23,995 nucleotides of DNA from Betaproteobacteria bacterium (GTDB taxonomy: Bacteria; Pseudomonadota; Gammaproteobacteria; Burkholderiales; Burkholderiaceae_A), in assembly GCA_028139685.1 (NCBI GenBank), contig JAOINQ010000013.1:1-23995 (forward strand). Direction: 5' to 3'. Position 1 is the first letter of the stretch. Each line of letters opens with the position of its first letter. The notes beneath the pieces are model-generated. The model had not been told where the DNA came from. It saw only the letters and a program-made list of their open reading frames with translations, and made no database searches. Positions 15,267-23,712 of this stretch are shown one piece after another. The translations under genes were made by a program, and so were the position numbers.

Positions 15267-15971
15267 TTAACAAATTTTTCCTGATACTTTTAAAAGCTCT
15301 TTAATGGTTAATACGGTAAAATCAACATACCGTGGGCGATTAGAACTTTGTTCAGTATGTCCCTCCCCCTTGTTAAAGTGTTCACGCATCCAAACTGTTT
15401 TAAAACCCATATTTTTTGCTGTCCTTAAATTTGCCAAGGTGTCGTCAACCAAAATATGATGGGTTTTTTTTGCCCCAGTCTTGTCTAATATGCGTTGCCA
15501 TAATAGTTTTGCGGGTTTGCACCGCAATTGATTATGTATCCACATACCCTCTAAAGCACAGACTTCATCAAAATATCTCAGCAACCCGTTTTTCTTCAAA
15601 ACTTCAACAGCGTAATTTTTAGGGGAATTAGTTACGATGTATTTTCTACCAATCAAACTACCCAAGATCTTGCCCACGTAAGGCTTAAACTTAATATAAA
15701 GTTCAAAACACGGTAAGTGATGGGAAAAACTAAGAAATGGTTGAAATGGAACACCGTGTCGTTCTTGCATCCCTCTCGCTGTAGTACCATACCTTTTCCA
15801 ATATTCCACTCGCAATCTGTTTGCTTCTTCGTAACTAATTGATAATTCACTTTGTATAAATGATGTCATACGGGAATTGATCGTTGACATAACCTTCCCT
15901 CCTGAGAAGAAAAGTGTGTCATCTAAATCAATCAACCATACAAATTTATAGTTAGTTTTTTTTAAATACAC
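15267..15971 (-). CDS. HAD-family hydrolase, pyrimidine 5'-nucleotidase type
   Basis: Cytoplasmic haloacid dehalogenase-fold phosphatase of the pyrimidine 5'-nucleotidase (SDT1/YjjG-like) group, expected to dephosphorylate nucleoside monophosphates; the substrate is inferred. The 234 residues show motif I DLDDTL (D15 nucleophile, D17), the cap with YWKRYGTTARGMQERHG, motif II VTNSP, motif III lysine in CKPAK, and motif IV VDDTLANLRTAKNMGFKTVWM. The start is GTG 15969-15971, four bases after the argB stop, so it is coupled to argB. The pairing of this nucleotidase with argB is typical for Burkholderiales. Confidence 0.88.
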   Translation of the reverse strand: MYLKKTNYKFVWLIDLDDTLFFSGGKVMSTINSRMTSFIQSELSISYEEANRLRVEYWKRYGTTARGMQERHGVPFQPFLSFSHHLPCFELYIKFKPYVGKILGSLIGRKYIVTNSPKNYAVEVLKKNGLLRYFDEVCALEGMWIHNQLRCKPAKLLWQRILDKTGAKKTHHILVDDTLANLRTAKNMGFKTVWMREHFNKGEGHTEQSSNRPRYVDFTVLTIKELLKVSGKIC

Positions 15972-15975
15972 TCAA

Positions 15976-16893
15976 TCAGGCCCGAATCATTGTACCGATT
16001 CCACTGTCAGTTAAAACCTCGAGAAGCAGACTATTTTCAACACGTCCGTCAATTATGTGAACTGCTGCTACACCAAGCTCAGATGCTCTTAGTGCAGCTT
16101 CAACTTTTGGTATCATCCCCTCACTGATAGCTTTTTTTTCGATCAAATCTCTTATTGTCACAGCATTCATCTCTGGAATTAGATTGCCCCCTCCATCTAA
16201 TACTCCGACTGTATTAGTCATGAGAATTAACTTTTCTGCCTTTAGGTATTCTGCTAATTTTCCAGCTACTACATCAGCATTTATGTTGTACGTTTCACCT
16301 CTTTCACCAGATGCAATAGGAGCAACTACTGGTACGAAATTATCACTCATAAGTGTGAGCAATAAATCTGTATTAACGCTTTCAACATCCCCAACTAGTC
16401 CAAAATCGATAGAAACATTATCCTTAGTTTTTTTAGCTTTCTTTTTTCTAGCTTTGATTAAATTACCGTCCTGGCAAGTTAAACCAACAGCTTTCCCTCC
16501 AGATTGATTTATTAGCTCAACTACTTCTTTATTCACATTACCTGCCAAAACCATTTCAACAACATCTAATGTTTCCGAGTCTGTGATTCTGGTCCCCTCA
16601 AAAAAATTCACAGGTATTCCTAATTTTTTCAAATGTTTTTCTATGTGGGGACCGCCACCATGAACAACTAAAACTTTTATGCCTACCGAATTTAGCCATG
16701 TAACATCATGAGCGAATGACAAAATTAGATTTCTATCTGTTAAAGCACTACCTCCAAGTTTAACAACCACAACCTTATTATTAAATTTTTTAATATAAGG
16801 GAGTGCCTGGGATAAAACCGTAGCTTTTCGTTTTGCAGTTATTTTGGAGTTATCGCCATTGTATTGAGAGTAATTTTCACTGGCGTTTTCCAA
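15976..16893 (-). CDS. argB: Acetylglutamate kinase
   Basis: Second enzyme of arginine synthesis, phosphorylating N-acetyl-L-glutamate. The 305 residues show the amino-acid kinase motifs VVVVKLGGSAL (41-51, K45), VLVVHGGGPHIEKHL (74-88), the substrate-binding TYNINADVVAGKLAEYL (N204, D207) and GGMIPK-like SEGMIPKVEAAL. The extra N-terminal helix ATVLSQALPYIKKF is the one found in hexameric, arginine-inhibited enzymes, so feedback inhibition is likely but inferred. The start is TTG 16891-16893, two bases after the dksA stop; the end of dksA supplies GGAG as a ribosome site. No early ATG exists in frame. The first about 20 residues are low in conservation. Confidence 0.96.
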   Translation of the reverse strand: MENASENYSQYNGDNSKITAKRKATVLSQALPYIKKFNNKVVVVKLGGSALTDRNLILSFAHDVTWLNSVGIKVLVVHGGGPHIEKHLKKLGIPVNFFEGTRITDSETLDVVEMVLAGNVNKEVVELINQSGGKAVGLTCQDGNLIKARKKKAKKTKDNVSIDFGLVGDVESVNTDLLLTLMSDNFVPVVAPIASGERGETYNINADVVAGKLAEYLKAEKLILMTNTVGVLDGGGNLIPEMNAVTIRDLIEKKAISEGMIPKVEAALRASELGVAAVHIIDGRVENSLLLEVLTDSGIGTMIRA

Positions 16894-16895
16894 TT

Positions 16896-17321
16896 CTAGA
16901 TATCTCCAAATTGTTTTTGACGTTTTTCTCTTCTCTGTTGAGCCTCTAAAGAGAGTGTAGCTGTTGGCCTAGCTAATAGTCTTTCCAAGCCAATTTCTTC
17001 TCCAGTTTCCAAACAATATCCATATTCTTTTTTATCGATTCTCAAAATTGCCTCTTTTATTTTTTTTAAAAGTTTTCGCTCTCTATCTCTGGTTCGTAGT
17101 TCAAGAGAGTGCTCCTCTTCTATGCTTGCTCTGTCAGCAGGATCTGGAACGAGGGACGTTTTGCGTAAATGCTCAGTTGTCTCATCAGCATTTTGCAGAA
17201 GCTCATTGGCTAATGACTCTAACCTGTTTTTAAAAAACTTGAGCTGACTCCCATTCATATAATTATTTGGAGAGTCTCGAAGCAACTCATCTTCTGTAAG
17301 AATTTTTTCTTTTCTTTTCAT
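16896..17321 (-). CDS. dksA: RNA polymerase-binding transcription factor DksA (cysteine-poor form)
   Basis: Binds the secondary channel of RNA polymerase and acts with ppGpp in the stringent response. The 141 residues have the long coiled coil with the tip motif DPADRASIEEE (D60, D63, A65). The globular end has YGYCLETGEEIGLERLLARPTATL. The four zinc cysteines of E. coli DksA correspond to C103, T106, S124 and A127, so only one remains; this pattern is usual in alpha- and some betaproteobacterial DksA proteins. The C-terminal helix ends in KQKQFGD-like sequence. It heads the dksA-argB-nucleotidase unit. A TATCAT (minus strand, 17366-17361) could be its -10. Confidence 0.95.
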   Translation of the reverse strand: MKRKEKILTEDELLRDSPNNYMNGSQLKFFKNRLESLANELLQNADETTEHLRKTSLVPDPADRASIEEEHSLELRTRDRERKLLKKIKEAILRIDKKEYGYCLETGEEIGLERLLARPTATLSLEAQQRREKRQKQFGDI

Positions 17322-17420
17322 TAACTACTACCAAGCATAAGGCCCCGTTTTCAAACATTAATGATAATCTAATTCAAATTTAGAGACCAGCATTGTTTAT
17401 GAATTTAATACGCTTTGTAA

Positions 17421-18401
17421 TTACTGTTTTTTCTTGGCCCTGGGATGACTTTTATCGTAAACTTCCGATAAAAATTGATAATCTAGCTTAGTGTATATTT
17501 GAGTACTTGTAACATTGGCATGTCCTAGAAGCTCTTGAACTGCCCGCAAATTTTTACTTGACTGTAAAATATGACTAGCGAATGAATGCCTCAACATATG
17601 CGGAGTAATAGATAATCTTGAGCTTGACTTCAGCGAATGAATGTTAAATCGTCTTTGAACGCCTCTCACCGATAATCTTTTTCCAAACCTGTTAACAAAA
17701 AGAGGCATGCCCTCTGTAGGATAATTCCCTCTATCAAATACAGCTTGCTCTCTGTATTTTAGCCAAACCTCAATTGCATTTTTAGCCTTCTCTCCAATTG
17801 GTAGTCTTCGCCATTTTGCACCTTTTCCGAAAACTTCAACTTCCATGTTCTCAAGGCTCAAATTACCCAAACTTTCTTTCCCGGCGGGTTCATCGATACT
17901 CACCAACTCAGAAACCCTAACTCCGGACGAATATGCTAACTCAAAAAGCGCTACATCTCTGAAGTCAATCCATGATTTTGTTGATTTCTTCCTTTGCAAA
18001 AAAAACGAATCTATTTCATCCACGGAGAGTGCTTTCGGAAGCAAATTAGGCAAACGAGGACCCTTTATGTGCCGCATGCTTATCTCGGGTTGAGGGTTCT
18101 CCGAAACCACTTCCAACCATGAAAACCACTTTCGTAAACTCGATAGATGACGGCTGAGCGATCTATCAGATAATCCAGTTTTTCTAAGTTCCGCTATGTA
18201 CTCAAGAATAAAACTTTCTGTAAAAATTTTTTCGTTGGGAAAAATTTCCCTGCTGTAACCATAGGCAAGAAAACGACTTAAATCACTCTTGATCGATCTA
18301 ATCGTATTTTTAGAGCCAGAATGATAATTGTTCAGCAAGCCCTCAAGATATTTATCGAGTAAATCATCAAAAGGGTTATCAAGTTTAACCACGGCGTTCA
18401 T
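17421..18401 (-). CDS. xerC: Tyrosine site-specific recombinase XerC
   Basis: Works with XerD at dif to resolve chromosome dimers. The 326 residues have the SAM-like N-terminal DNA-binding domain (about 8-100) and the catalytic domain with all active-site residues visible. These are R162 (SSGVRVSEL), the lysine in FGKGAKWR (191-198), H268 and R271 (ITPHMLRHSFASH), H294 (ELLGHANV) and the nucleophile Y303 (STQIYT). The DUF484-xerC pairing and 4-base ATGA overlap are standard and favour XerC over XerD or a phage integrase. The length is slightly above average because of inserts near 170-180. Confidence 0.94.
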   Translation of the reverse strand: MNAVVKLDNPFDDLLDKYLEGLLNNYHSGSKNTIRSIKSDLSRFLAYGYSREIFPNEKIFTESFILEYIAELRKTGLSDRSLSRHLSSLRKWFSWLEVVSENPQPEISMRHIKGPRLPNLLPKALSVDEIDSFFLQRKKSTKSWIDFRDVALFELAYSSGVRVSELVSIDEPAGKESLGNLSLENMEVEVFGKGAKWRRLPIGEKAKNAIEVWLKYREQAVFDRGNYPTEGMPLFVNRFGKRLSVRGVQRRFNIHSLKSSSRLSITPHMLRHSFASHILQSSKNLRAVQELLGHANVTSTQIYTKLDYQFLSEVYDKSHPRAKKKQ

Positions 18402-19102
18402 TTTTCCAAGATAATAGAGGAAGAAAATTCAGATATAATATCCAAAAAATATGTCCCCAATTTCTCATCAAACCTATTCGCTTCTGTTGATGCCAAGACC
18501 AATACGCCCTGCACGTGTCCTCCAGGAGTTCGCCTTAATGGCAAAACTGTTATACCAGCATACTTCCCTCCAGAACCCCTTACATGGCTGAATTTACCTT
18601 TCTTAATAAAAGTTTTCCAAAATACTATCTCGCTATTAGAACTTGTAATCAAGGATGCCTTTAACTTTTTTATATTGCGAGATAGCTGTGCATACCCACA
18701 AGGGAACTCTTTCTTCGATGAAAGCTCATCCAACCCTTTTAAATCTTTAAGTAAAAGTAAAGAGACAATATCCAAATTAAAACTTTCACGGGTTATCCTA
18801 AGAAAATTAGTAATATTTTGTTTTTTAGAATTACTAAATACAACTTTTATAACCCATGCAAAAATTTTATTAAGTATTTCATGATTCCTTTTAGCAATTT
18901 CTTTTAGTGAGCCGAGCTCTTTTCTGTCTTCTTCCAACGATTTTCGCAATAATTTATTCTGCTTCTCAAGTAATGAGACAGAACCTCTGGTGTTTGGATG
19001 AGATAATTTCAGGAGGCATAATAAGTCTTCATTTCTAAGAAAAAAATCTTTATCACTTAGCAAAAATTTTCTGACTTTTTGCTCTTCAATCGAACTTTTC
19101 AC
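18398..19102 (-). CDS. DUF484 family protein (GAF-like)
   Basis: A 234-residue protein of the DUF484 family, usually encoded between dapF and xerC. It begins with the family block VRKFLLSDKDFFLRNEDLLCLLKLSHPNTRGSVSLLEKQNKLLR, followed by a short coiled coil (about 45-75). The GAF-like domain then has SFNLDIVSLLLLKD and PLRRTPGGHVQGVLVLASTEANRFDEKLGTYFLDIISEF. Its biochemical role is unknown. The start is GTG 19100-19102, supported by AGAGG about 5 bases upstream. It overlaps xerC by 4 bases and follows dapF by 32 bases. Confidence 0.88.
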   Translation of the reverse strand: MKSSIEEQKVRKFLLSDKDFFLRNEDLLCLLKLSHPNTRGSVSLLEKQNKLLRKSLEEDRKELGSLKEIAKRNHEILNKIFAWVIKVVFSNSKKQNITNFLRITRESFNLDIVSLLLLKDLKGLDELSSKKEFPCGYAQLSRNIKKLKASLITSSNSEIVFWKTFIKKGKFSHVRGSGGKYAGITVLPLRRTPGGHVQGVLVLASTEANRFDEKLGTYFLDIISEFSSSIILEK

Positions 19103-19134
19103 ATTAACCTCTATTTCGGTATCGTTGGTGTGCT

Positions 19135-20010
19135 TTACACATAAAACTCTCCGTCAAAAACTGTGGTTGCTGGACCCGACAATAGAACTGGAGACAGTAA
19201 ATCACCATCCCACTTCACAAATAATGACCCTTGTCGCATTTTAACCTCTACTTGTTCATTCGCCGATAGGATTCCATTTAAAACTCCCGATACTACGGCC
19301 GCACATGCACCGCTTCCACATGCCTCAGTCTCTCCCACTCCCCTCTCAAAAACTCGCAACGACAACGCCTTTTTGCTCTCTTTTTTACAAAATTCTATGT
19401 TTACGCCACTTCGAAAAGCTTTCGTCGCATTTACCATCTCAAATATTTGATTTAGCCCAAGACTCTCATCAACCCCTTCCCAACAAACCCCATGAGGATT
19501 ACCCATCGAAACTAAGAAAAGATTTGCGGAGATATCTTCTGTTAGCTTTATCTCATAGGATGCATTTTTGCCCTTTCCAATCTTTTTTGACATAGTTGAA
19601 TCAAGCCCCACATCACGTGGCTGAGTACCATGAATCTTTAAACTTACGATAAAGTCCTTGTTATTTTTTGATTGGACAGAAAACGCATTTTCCTTAGCTA
19701 CCAATGTCAAATTATTATCTTTCCAAAAACCTTTATCAAATAAGAATTTTTTAACACATCTCGCTCCGTTTCCACATTGCTCAACTTCTCCGCCATCTGC
19801 GTTGAAGATTTTATATTGAAACTTTTGCTCCGAACTGTTTAATTTTTTGACAAATAGAATTTGGTCTGCACCGATGCCTTTTTTCCTATCAGCCAGTCTT
19901 CTAATTTGGCTTTTTTTAAAATCAAATATTTCAGAAATTGCCTCGGTTTCATAGATTACTATGAAATCATTCCCCAAACTTTGCATTTTAGAAAACTTAA
20001 TTTTATGCAT
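19135..20010 (-). CDS. dapF: Diaminopimelate epimerase
   Basis: Converts LL- to meso-diaminopimelate for lysine and peptidoglycan. The 291 residues open with FSKMQSLGNDFIVI. The two catalytic cysteines are C79 (EQCGNGARC) and C231 (EACGSGACA). FNADGGEVEQCGNGAR (69-84), SMGNPHGV and FERGVGETEACGSG are the family signatures. It lies 18 bases after lpxL and 32 before DUF484, in one unit. A few loops are Lys-rich, in line with the AT-rich genome. No clear Shine-Dalgarno site precedes the ATG. Confidence 0.97.
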   Translation of the reverse strand: MHKIKFSKMQSLGNDFIVIYETEAISEIFDFKKSQIRRLADRKKGIGADQILFVKKLNSSEQKFQYKIFNADGGEVEQCGNGARCVKKFLFDKGFWKDNNLTLVAKENAFSVQSKNNKDFIVSLKIHGTQPRDVGLDSTMSKKIGKGKNASYEIKLTEDISANLFLVSMGNPHGVCWEGVDESLGLNQIFEMVNATKAFRSGVNIEFCKKESKKALSLRVFERGVGETEACGSGACAAVVSGVLNGILSANEQVEVKMRQGSLFVKWDGDLLSPVLLSGPATTVFDGEFYV

Positions 20011-20028
20011 AAATCATCTACAAACCCA

Positions 20029-20925
20029 CTACTTAGGCATTTTAAATCTGTCGTACCCCCACAAATACTGCTCAGGGTGTTCATAAATAAGTTGCTCTAT
20101 TTTCCTGTTTAATTCTATTAAACTTTCGTTTTCGTCTGTCTTTTTATCAAATCTATAACTCCAAATTTCGGCCGAAAACTTCCATCCTTTTGAACTTTTA
20201 ACACAGATGATCCATGCTATCGGAGCGGATGTAAGTTTTGCAAGTCGAATTACTAATGTATTAGTGTATGCTAGCTTTGTAAAAAAAGGAGTCCACTTAC
20301 CTGCTCCACGATCAGGCACTTGGTCAGGCAGAATACCTACGCAATTTCCACTTTGTAAAAATTTTATTAACGATTTCACTCCGGTGTAATTGGTTTTTAC
20401 CATATTGACGTTTTGGAAATCTCTGAAATAGACCAATAATTCATCTAAGTCCTCCCGTTTTGGAGGGCGATACATTACTGTCAAAGGTGTCAACTCACTA
20501 ACAACTCTTGGGGCTAATTCAAACGACCCTAAGTGAGGCGTTAAACAAATAAGCCCTTTCCCGTGTTTGACCGTTTCTTCAATTAAATCAATGCCTTCTG
20601 TTTCAACTAATGATAATATATCAGCCCGTGTCCATATCTTTGTTGTTTCAATAAAAATCTCTCCAGAATTTCCGACAGCTTTTAAAAGAGAGCAGTTGTC
20701 CATCTTACCCTTTTCGTCCGCTTTTTTTGCCTGAAGCCAATTATTTTGAAAATGCTTACGATACTTTTTTGAAAAACCCCACATTAAAAAGCCGAAAGCT
20801 TTACCAAGCATTCTCAAAAATGGTAATGGCAATGTTCCAAAAAGTTTGAAACTAATTTTAATGACGGCTATAGTGATGGTTTTCAAATTATAATAACTGA
20901 ATAATTTTTTATATCTTACAACCAA
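20029..20925 (-). CDS. lpxL: Lipid A biosynthesis acyltransferase (LpxL/HtrB family)
   Basis: Inner-membrane enzyme adding a secondary acyl chain to the lipid A precursor. The 298 residues have an N-terminal hydrophobic helix (about 14-50) and the H-x4-E catalytic motif in [11 protein letters not shown] (H131, E136). [21 protein letters not shown] and the C-terminal [10 protein letters not shown] are also family signatures. LpxL versus LpxM or another late acyltransferase cannot be decided from sequence. The start is unsettled: the TTG at 20925 is only 12 bases from metK on the opposite strand and lacks a ribosome site; another TTG at 20886 would match the family N-terminus equally well. Confidence 0.9.
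   Translation of the reverse strand: MVVRYKKLFSYYNLKTITIAVIKISFKLFGTLPLPFLRMLGKAFGFLMWGFSKKYRKHFQNNWLQAKKADEKGKMDNCSLLKAVGNSGEIFIETTKIWTRADILSLVETEGIDLIEETVKHGKGLICLTPHLGSFELAPRVVSELTPLTVMYRPPKREDLDELLVYFRDFQNVNMVKTNYTGVKSLIKFLQSGNCVGILPDQVPDRGAGKWTPFFTKLAYTNTLVIRLAKLTSAPIAWIICVKSSKGWKFSAEIWSYRFDKKTDENESLIELNRKIEQLIYEHPEQYLWGYDRFKMPK
20889..20894 (+). promoter_or_regulatory. candidate -10 element of metK
   Basis: A perfect TATAAT 43 bases before the metK ATG, giving a leader of about 37 bases. No good -35 is seen. It lies inside the predicted 5' end of lpxL if that gene starts at 20925, and just upstream of it if lpxL starts at 20886. No SAM riboswitch consensus is seen in this leader. Confidence 0.3.
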
Positions 20926-20937
20926 AAAAGGTTAAAA

Positions 20938-22104
20938 ATGGCAGATTCGTACCTATTTACTTCTGAATCGGTTTCAGAAGGACATCCAGATAAAGTATCA
21001 GACCAAATCTCTGATAACATTCTTGACTCAATCATTGAACAAGATCCAAACGCAAGAGTCGCGGCTGAGACACTATGTAACACTGGACTAGTTTTACTTG
21101 CTGGCGAAATTACCACTACTGCGGATGTTGATTATATTCGCATTGCCAGAAATACACTTAAACAAATTGGATATGACAATACCGAATTCGGAATTGACTA
21201 CAAAGGTACATCTGTTTTGGTAGCATACGATGAGCAGAGTGGTGATATTGCTCAAGGAGTTGATAAAGATGCCACTAAGGATTCTGCTGATCAAGGTGCA
21301 GGTGATCAAGGTTTAATGTTTGGATATGCATGTAGCGAAACTAAGAATCTAATGCCAATTGCTATAGATACAGCTCATCAACTTGTCTTGAAACAAGCGT
21401 ATTTAAGAAAAAACAATAAAGTGGACTGGTTAAGACCAGATGCAAAATCGCAGGTAACAATAAAATATGATAATGGAGCCCCTGTTGCAATTGATACAGT
21501 TGTATTATCGACCCAGCATGCACCAGAAGTTGAACAAAAAATGTTAGAGGAATATGTAATTGAGGAGGTAATAAAACCTTGCTTGCCGAAACACTTGTCG
21601 ACAGAAAATATAACTTATCTTGTTAACCCTACTGGGCGATTCGTTGTAGGAGGACCGCAAGGTGACTGTGGTCTTACCGGACGCAAAATTATTGTTGATA
21701 CATATGGTGGGGCTGCTCCACACGGAGGTGGAGCCTTCTCAGGTAAGGATCCATCTAAAGTTGATAGGTCGGCGGCATATGCGGCAAGATATGTTGCAAA
21801 AAATATAGTAAGTGCCGGTTTGTCAGAAAAGTGTTTAGTCCAACTAAGTTATGCAATCGGAGTGGCAAATCCCACTTCTATACACGTTTCCACTATGCAA
21901 ACTGGTGTAGTGTCGGATTCATTAATTGAAGACGCGGTAAGAAAAATCTTCGACTTACGTCCCAGAGGAATTATTAACATGCTAGATTTACTGAAACCAA
22001 TCTACGGAAAGACAGCAGCATACGGACACTTTGGGAGGGAAGAGAAAGGCTTTAATTGGGAATTAACCGACAAACAAGAAAAATTAAAGGAATTTTGCCT
22101 CTAA
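20938..22104 (+). CDS. metK: S-adenosylmethionine synthetase
   Basis: Makes S-adenosylmethionine from methionine and ATP. The 388 residues match the family length. Signatures are GHPDK (15-19), [12 protein letters not shown] (120-131), [24 protein letters not shown] and the P-loop-like [17 protein letters not shown] (263-279). The C-terminal block [13 protein letters not shown] is intact. The ATG at 20938 has AAGG 6 bases upstream. It is divergent from lpxL. Together with ahcY and metF downstream it forms a methyl-cycle cluster, though the 186-base gap with its own promoter and riboswitch shows that ahcY-metF is regulated separately. Confidence 0.98.
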   Translation: MADSYLFTSESVSEGHPDKVSDQISDNILDSIIEQDPNARVAAETLCNTGLVLLAGEITTTADVDYIRIARNTLKQIGYDNTEFGIDYKGTSVLVAYDEQSGDIAQGVDKDATKDSADQGAGDQGLMFGYACSETKNLMPIAIDTAHQLVLKQAYLRKNNKVDWLRPDAKSQVTIKYDNGAPVAIDTVVLSTQHAPEVEQKMLEEYVIEEVIKPCLPKHLSTENITYLVNPTGRFVVGGPQGDCGLTGRKIIVDTYGGAAPHGGGAFSGKDPSKVDRSAAYAARYVAKNIVSAGLSEKCLVQLSYAIGVANPTSIHVSTMQTGVVSDSLIEDAVRKIFDLRPRGIINMLDLLKPIYGKTAAYGHFGREEKGFNWELTDKQEKLKEFCL

Positions 22105-22167
22105 ATTATTAAAGAATTATTGAGATATTCCGATTAAACAATACTTAGAAATTTTTTTTTTTTATCA

Positions 22168-22196
22168 TTTACAAATTTCCCGTTTAACGGTAACAT
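22168..22196 (+). promoter_or_regulatory. promoter of the SAH riboswitch-ahcY-metF unit
   Basis: TTTACA (22168-22173, 5 of 6), a 17-base spacer and TAACAT (22191-22196, 4 of 6). The predicted transcription start at about 22202 falls at the 5' edge of riboswitch stem P1. A run of twelve T at 22152-22163 lies just upstream. Confidence 0.55.
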
Positions 22197-22202
22197 TTAC
22201 GG

Positions 22203-22271
22203 TTGACTAAGGAGCGCTGCGAGATGAAACTCCCAGGCTTAGTCAAAACCACATGGAAATAACGGCGCTCA
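22203..22271 (+). ncRNA. S-adenosylhomocysteine (SAH) riboswitch
   Basis: The leader of ahcY matches the SAH riboswitch aptamer. P1 is a 9-base stem, TTGACTAAG (22203-22211) with CTTAGTCAA (22238-22246). The conserved GAGCGCTGCGA follows P1, and CCCAGGCTTAG closes it. A pseudoknot forms between GAGCGC (22212-22217) and GCGCTC (22265-22270), extended by a U-G pair. In known members bound SAH raises ahcY expression, so the enzyme that removes SAH is made when SAH builds up. The strong ribosome site (AGGAGGTG, 22281-22288) lies 11 bases after the pseudoknot, which suggests control of translation; a CUCC at 22230-22233 could pair with it in the ligand-free state. That last point is inferred. Confidence 0.92.
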
Positions 22272-22290
22272 TCTTCATATAGGAGGTGTT

Positions 22291-23712
22291 ATGAGTGCTG
22301 TTTTAAATAGCAATAAAAAGAGTGATTACGTCATAGCTGATTTATCCCTGGCTGATTGGGGCAGGAAGGAAATTAGTATAGCGGAGACTGAAATGCCTGG
22401 CTTAATGGCAATACGCAGAGAGTTTTCCGCTAGCAAACCTCTTGCAGGCGCCCGAATTTCAGGATCTCTACACATGACTATTCAAACTGCCGTTCTTATC
22501 GAAACATTAACAGATCTAGGGGCTGAAGTTAGATGGGCCTCTTGTAATGTTTTTTCAACTCAGGACCATGCTGCGGCGGCTATAGCGGAAACCGGAGTTC
22601 CAGTATTCGCAAAGAAGGGAGAATCACTCACGGAATATTGGACTTACACGCATAAAATATTCGAGTGGGGCAACGATCAGACTAGTAACATGATTCTTGA
22701 TGATGGTGGAGACGCGACCATGTTACTGCATTTAGGCTCAAAAGCTTCAAAGGATATTGGTGTTCTTTCGAGTCCTGGCAACGAAGAAGAAGAGGCTTTG
22801 TTTGAATCTATAAAGAAAAAATTAGAAGTTGACCCGGAGTTCTATGACAGAAATTTAAAGACCGTGATTGGTGTAACAGAAGAGACAACCACGGGTGTTT
22901 TGCGGCTAAATGAAATGTCTGCTGAAGGAAGTCTTGCCTTTAAAGCTATAAACGTTAACGACTCAGTAACTAAAAGCAAGTTCGATAACCTCTACGGATG
23001 CAGGGAATCTCTTGTCGACGGTATAAAGAGGGCAACTGACGTTATGATTGCGGGTAAAGTGGCGGTTGTTTGCGGTTACGGTGACGTAGGAAAGGGTTCT
23101 GCACAAGCATTGAAGGCTCTCTCTGCACAAGTTTGGGTTACTGAAGTTGACCCTATCTGTGCGCTTCAAGCAGCTATGGAGGGCTACAAAGTAGTAACTA
23201 TGGAATATGCTGCTGATAAAGCTGACATTTTTGTTACCGCAACGGGAAACAAATCAGTAATCGGCAGAAAACATATCGAAGCGATGAAAAACGAAGCCAT
23301 CGTTTGTAATATTGGCCATTTTGACAATGAGATTGACGTGAGCGATTTAGAAGATTTACAGTGGGAAGAAATTAAGCCTCAGGTGGATCATGTAATCTTT
23401 CCAGATGGTAAAAGAGTAATACTATTAGCTAAAGGTAGGCTTGTTAACTTAGGTTGTGCGACAGGGCATCCTAGTTACGTGATGAGTTCTTCTTTTGCTA
23501 ATCAGGTCCTGGCTCAAATGGAGCTATTTTGTAATCCAGACAGGTATGCTTCAGGCAAAGTTTACGTTTTACCTAAGCATTTGGATGAAAAAGTTGCTCG
23601 TTTGCATCTTGAGTCCATTGGGGCGGAGCTTACTGAGCTATCCCAGGATCAGGCCGCTTACATCGGAGTAGAAGTTTCTGGTCCATACAAGGCTGAGGCT
23701 TACAGATATTAA
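22291..23712 (+). CDS. ahcY: Adenosylhomocysteinase (SAH hydrolase)
   Basis: Splits S-adenosylhomocysteine into adenosine and homocysteine, relieving product inhibition of methyltransferases. The 473 residues match the bacterial long form. Signatures are [16 protein letters not shown] (H61), [10 protein letters not shown], the D137-D138 region [19 protein letters not shown] (196-206), [13 protein letters not shown] and the NAD-binding [11 protein letters not shown] (261-271). The C-terminus KAEAYRY, which reaches into the neighbouring subunit's NAD site, is intact. The ATG is preceded by AGGAGGTG at 22281-22288. Expression is under the SAH riboswitch just upstream. Its TAA overlaps the metF ATG by one base. 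Confidence 0.98.
   Translation: MSAVLNSNKKSDYVIADLSLADWGRKEISIAETEMPGLMAIRREFSASKPLAGARISGSLHMTIQTAVLIETLTDLGAEVRWASCNVFSTQDHAAAAIAETGVPVFAKKGESLTEYWTYTHKIFEWGNDQTSNMILDDGGDATMLLHLGSKASKDIGVLSSPGNEEEEALFESIKKKLEVDPEFYDRNLKTVIGVTEETTTGVLRLNEMSAEGSLAFKAINVNDSVTKSKFDNLYGCRESLVDGIKRATDVMIAGKVAVVCGYGDVGKGSAQALKALSAQVWVTEVDPICALQAAMEGYKVVTMEYAADKADIFVTATGNKSVIGRKHIEAMKNEAIVCNIGHFDNEIDVSDLEDLQWEEIKPQVDHVIFPDGKRVILLAKGRLVNLGCATGHPSYVMSSSFANQVLAQMELFCNPDRYASGKVYVLPKHLDEKVARLHLESIGAELTELSQDQAAYIGVEVSGPYKAEAYRY

Noticed and set aside
20895..20937. SAM riboswitch before metK
   Set aside because: The gap and leader are too short and AT-rich, and none of the conserved SAM-I, SAM-II or SAM-IV cores is visible.
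22115..22163. Possible rho-independent terminator after metK (AATTATTG with CAATACTT, then T12)
   Set aside because: The stem has one mismatch, very low GC and a 16-base loop, and does not directly abut the T-run; too weak to annotate.
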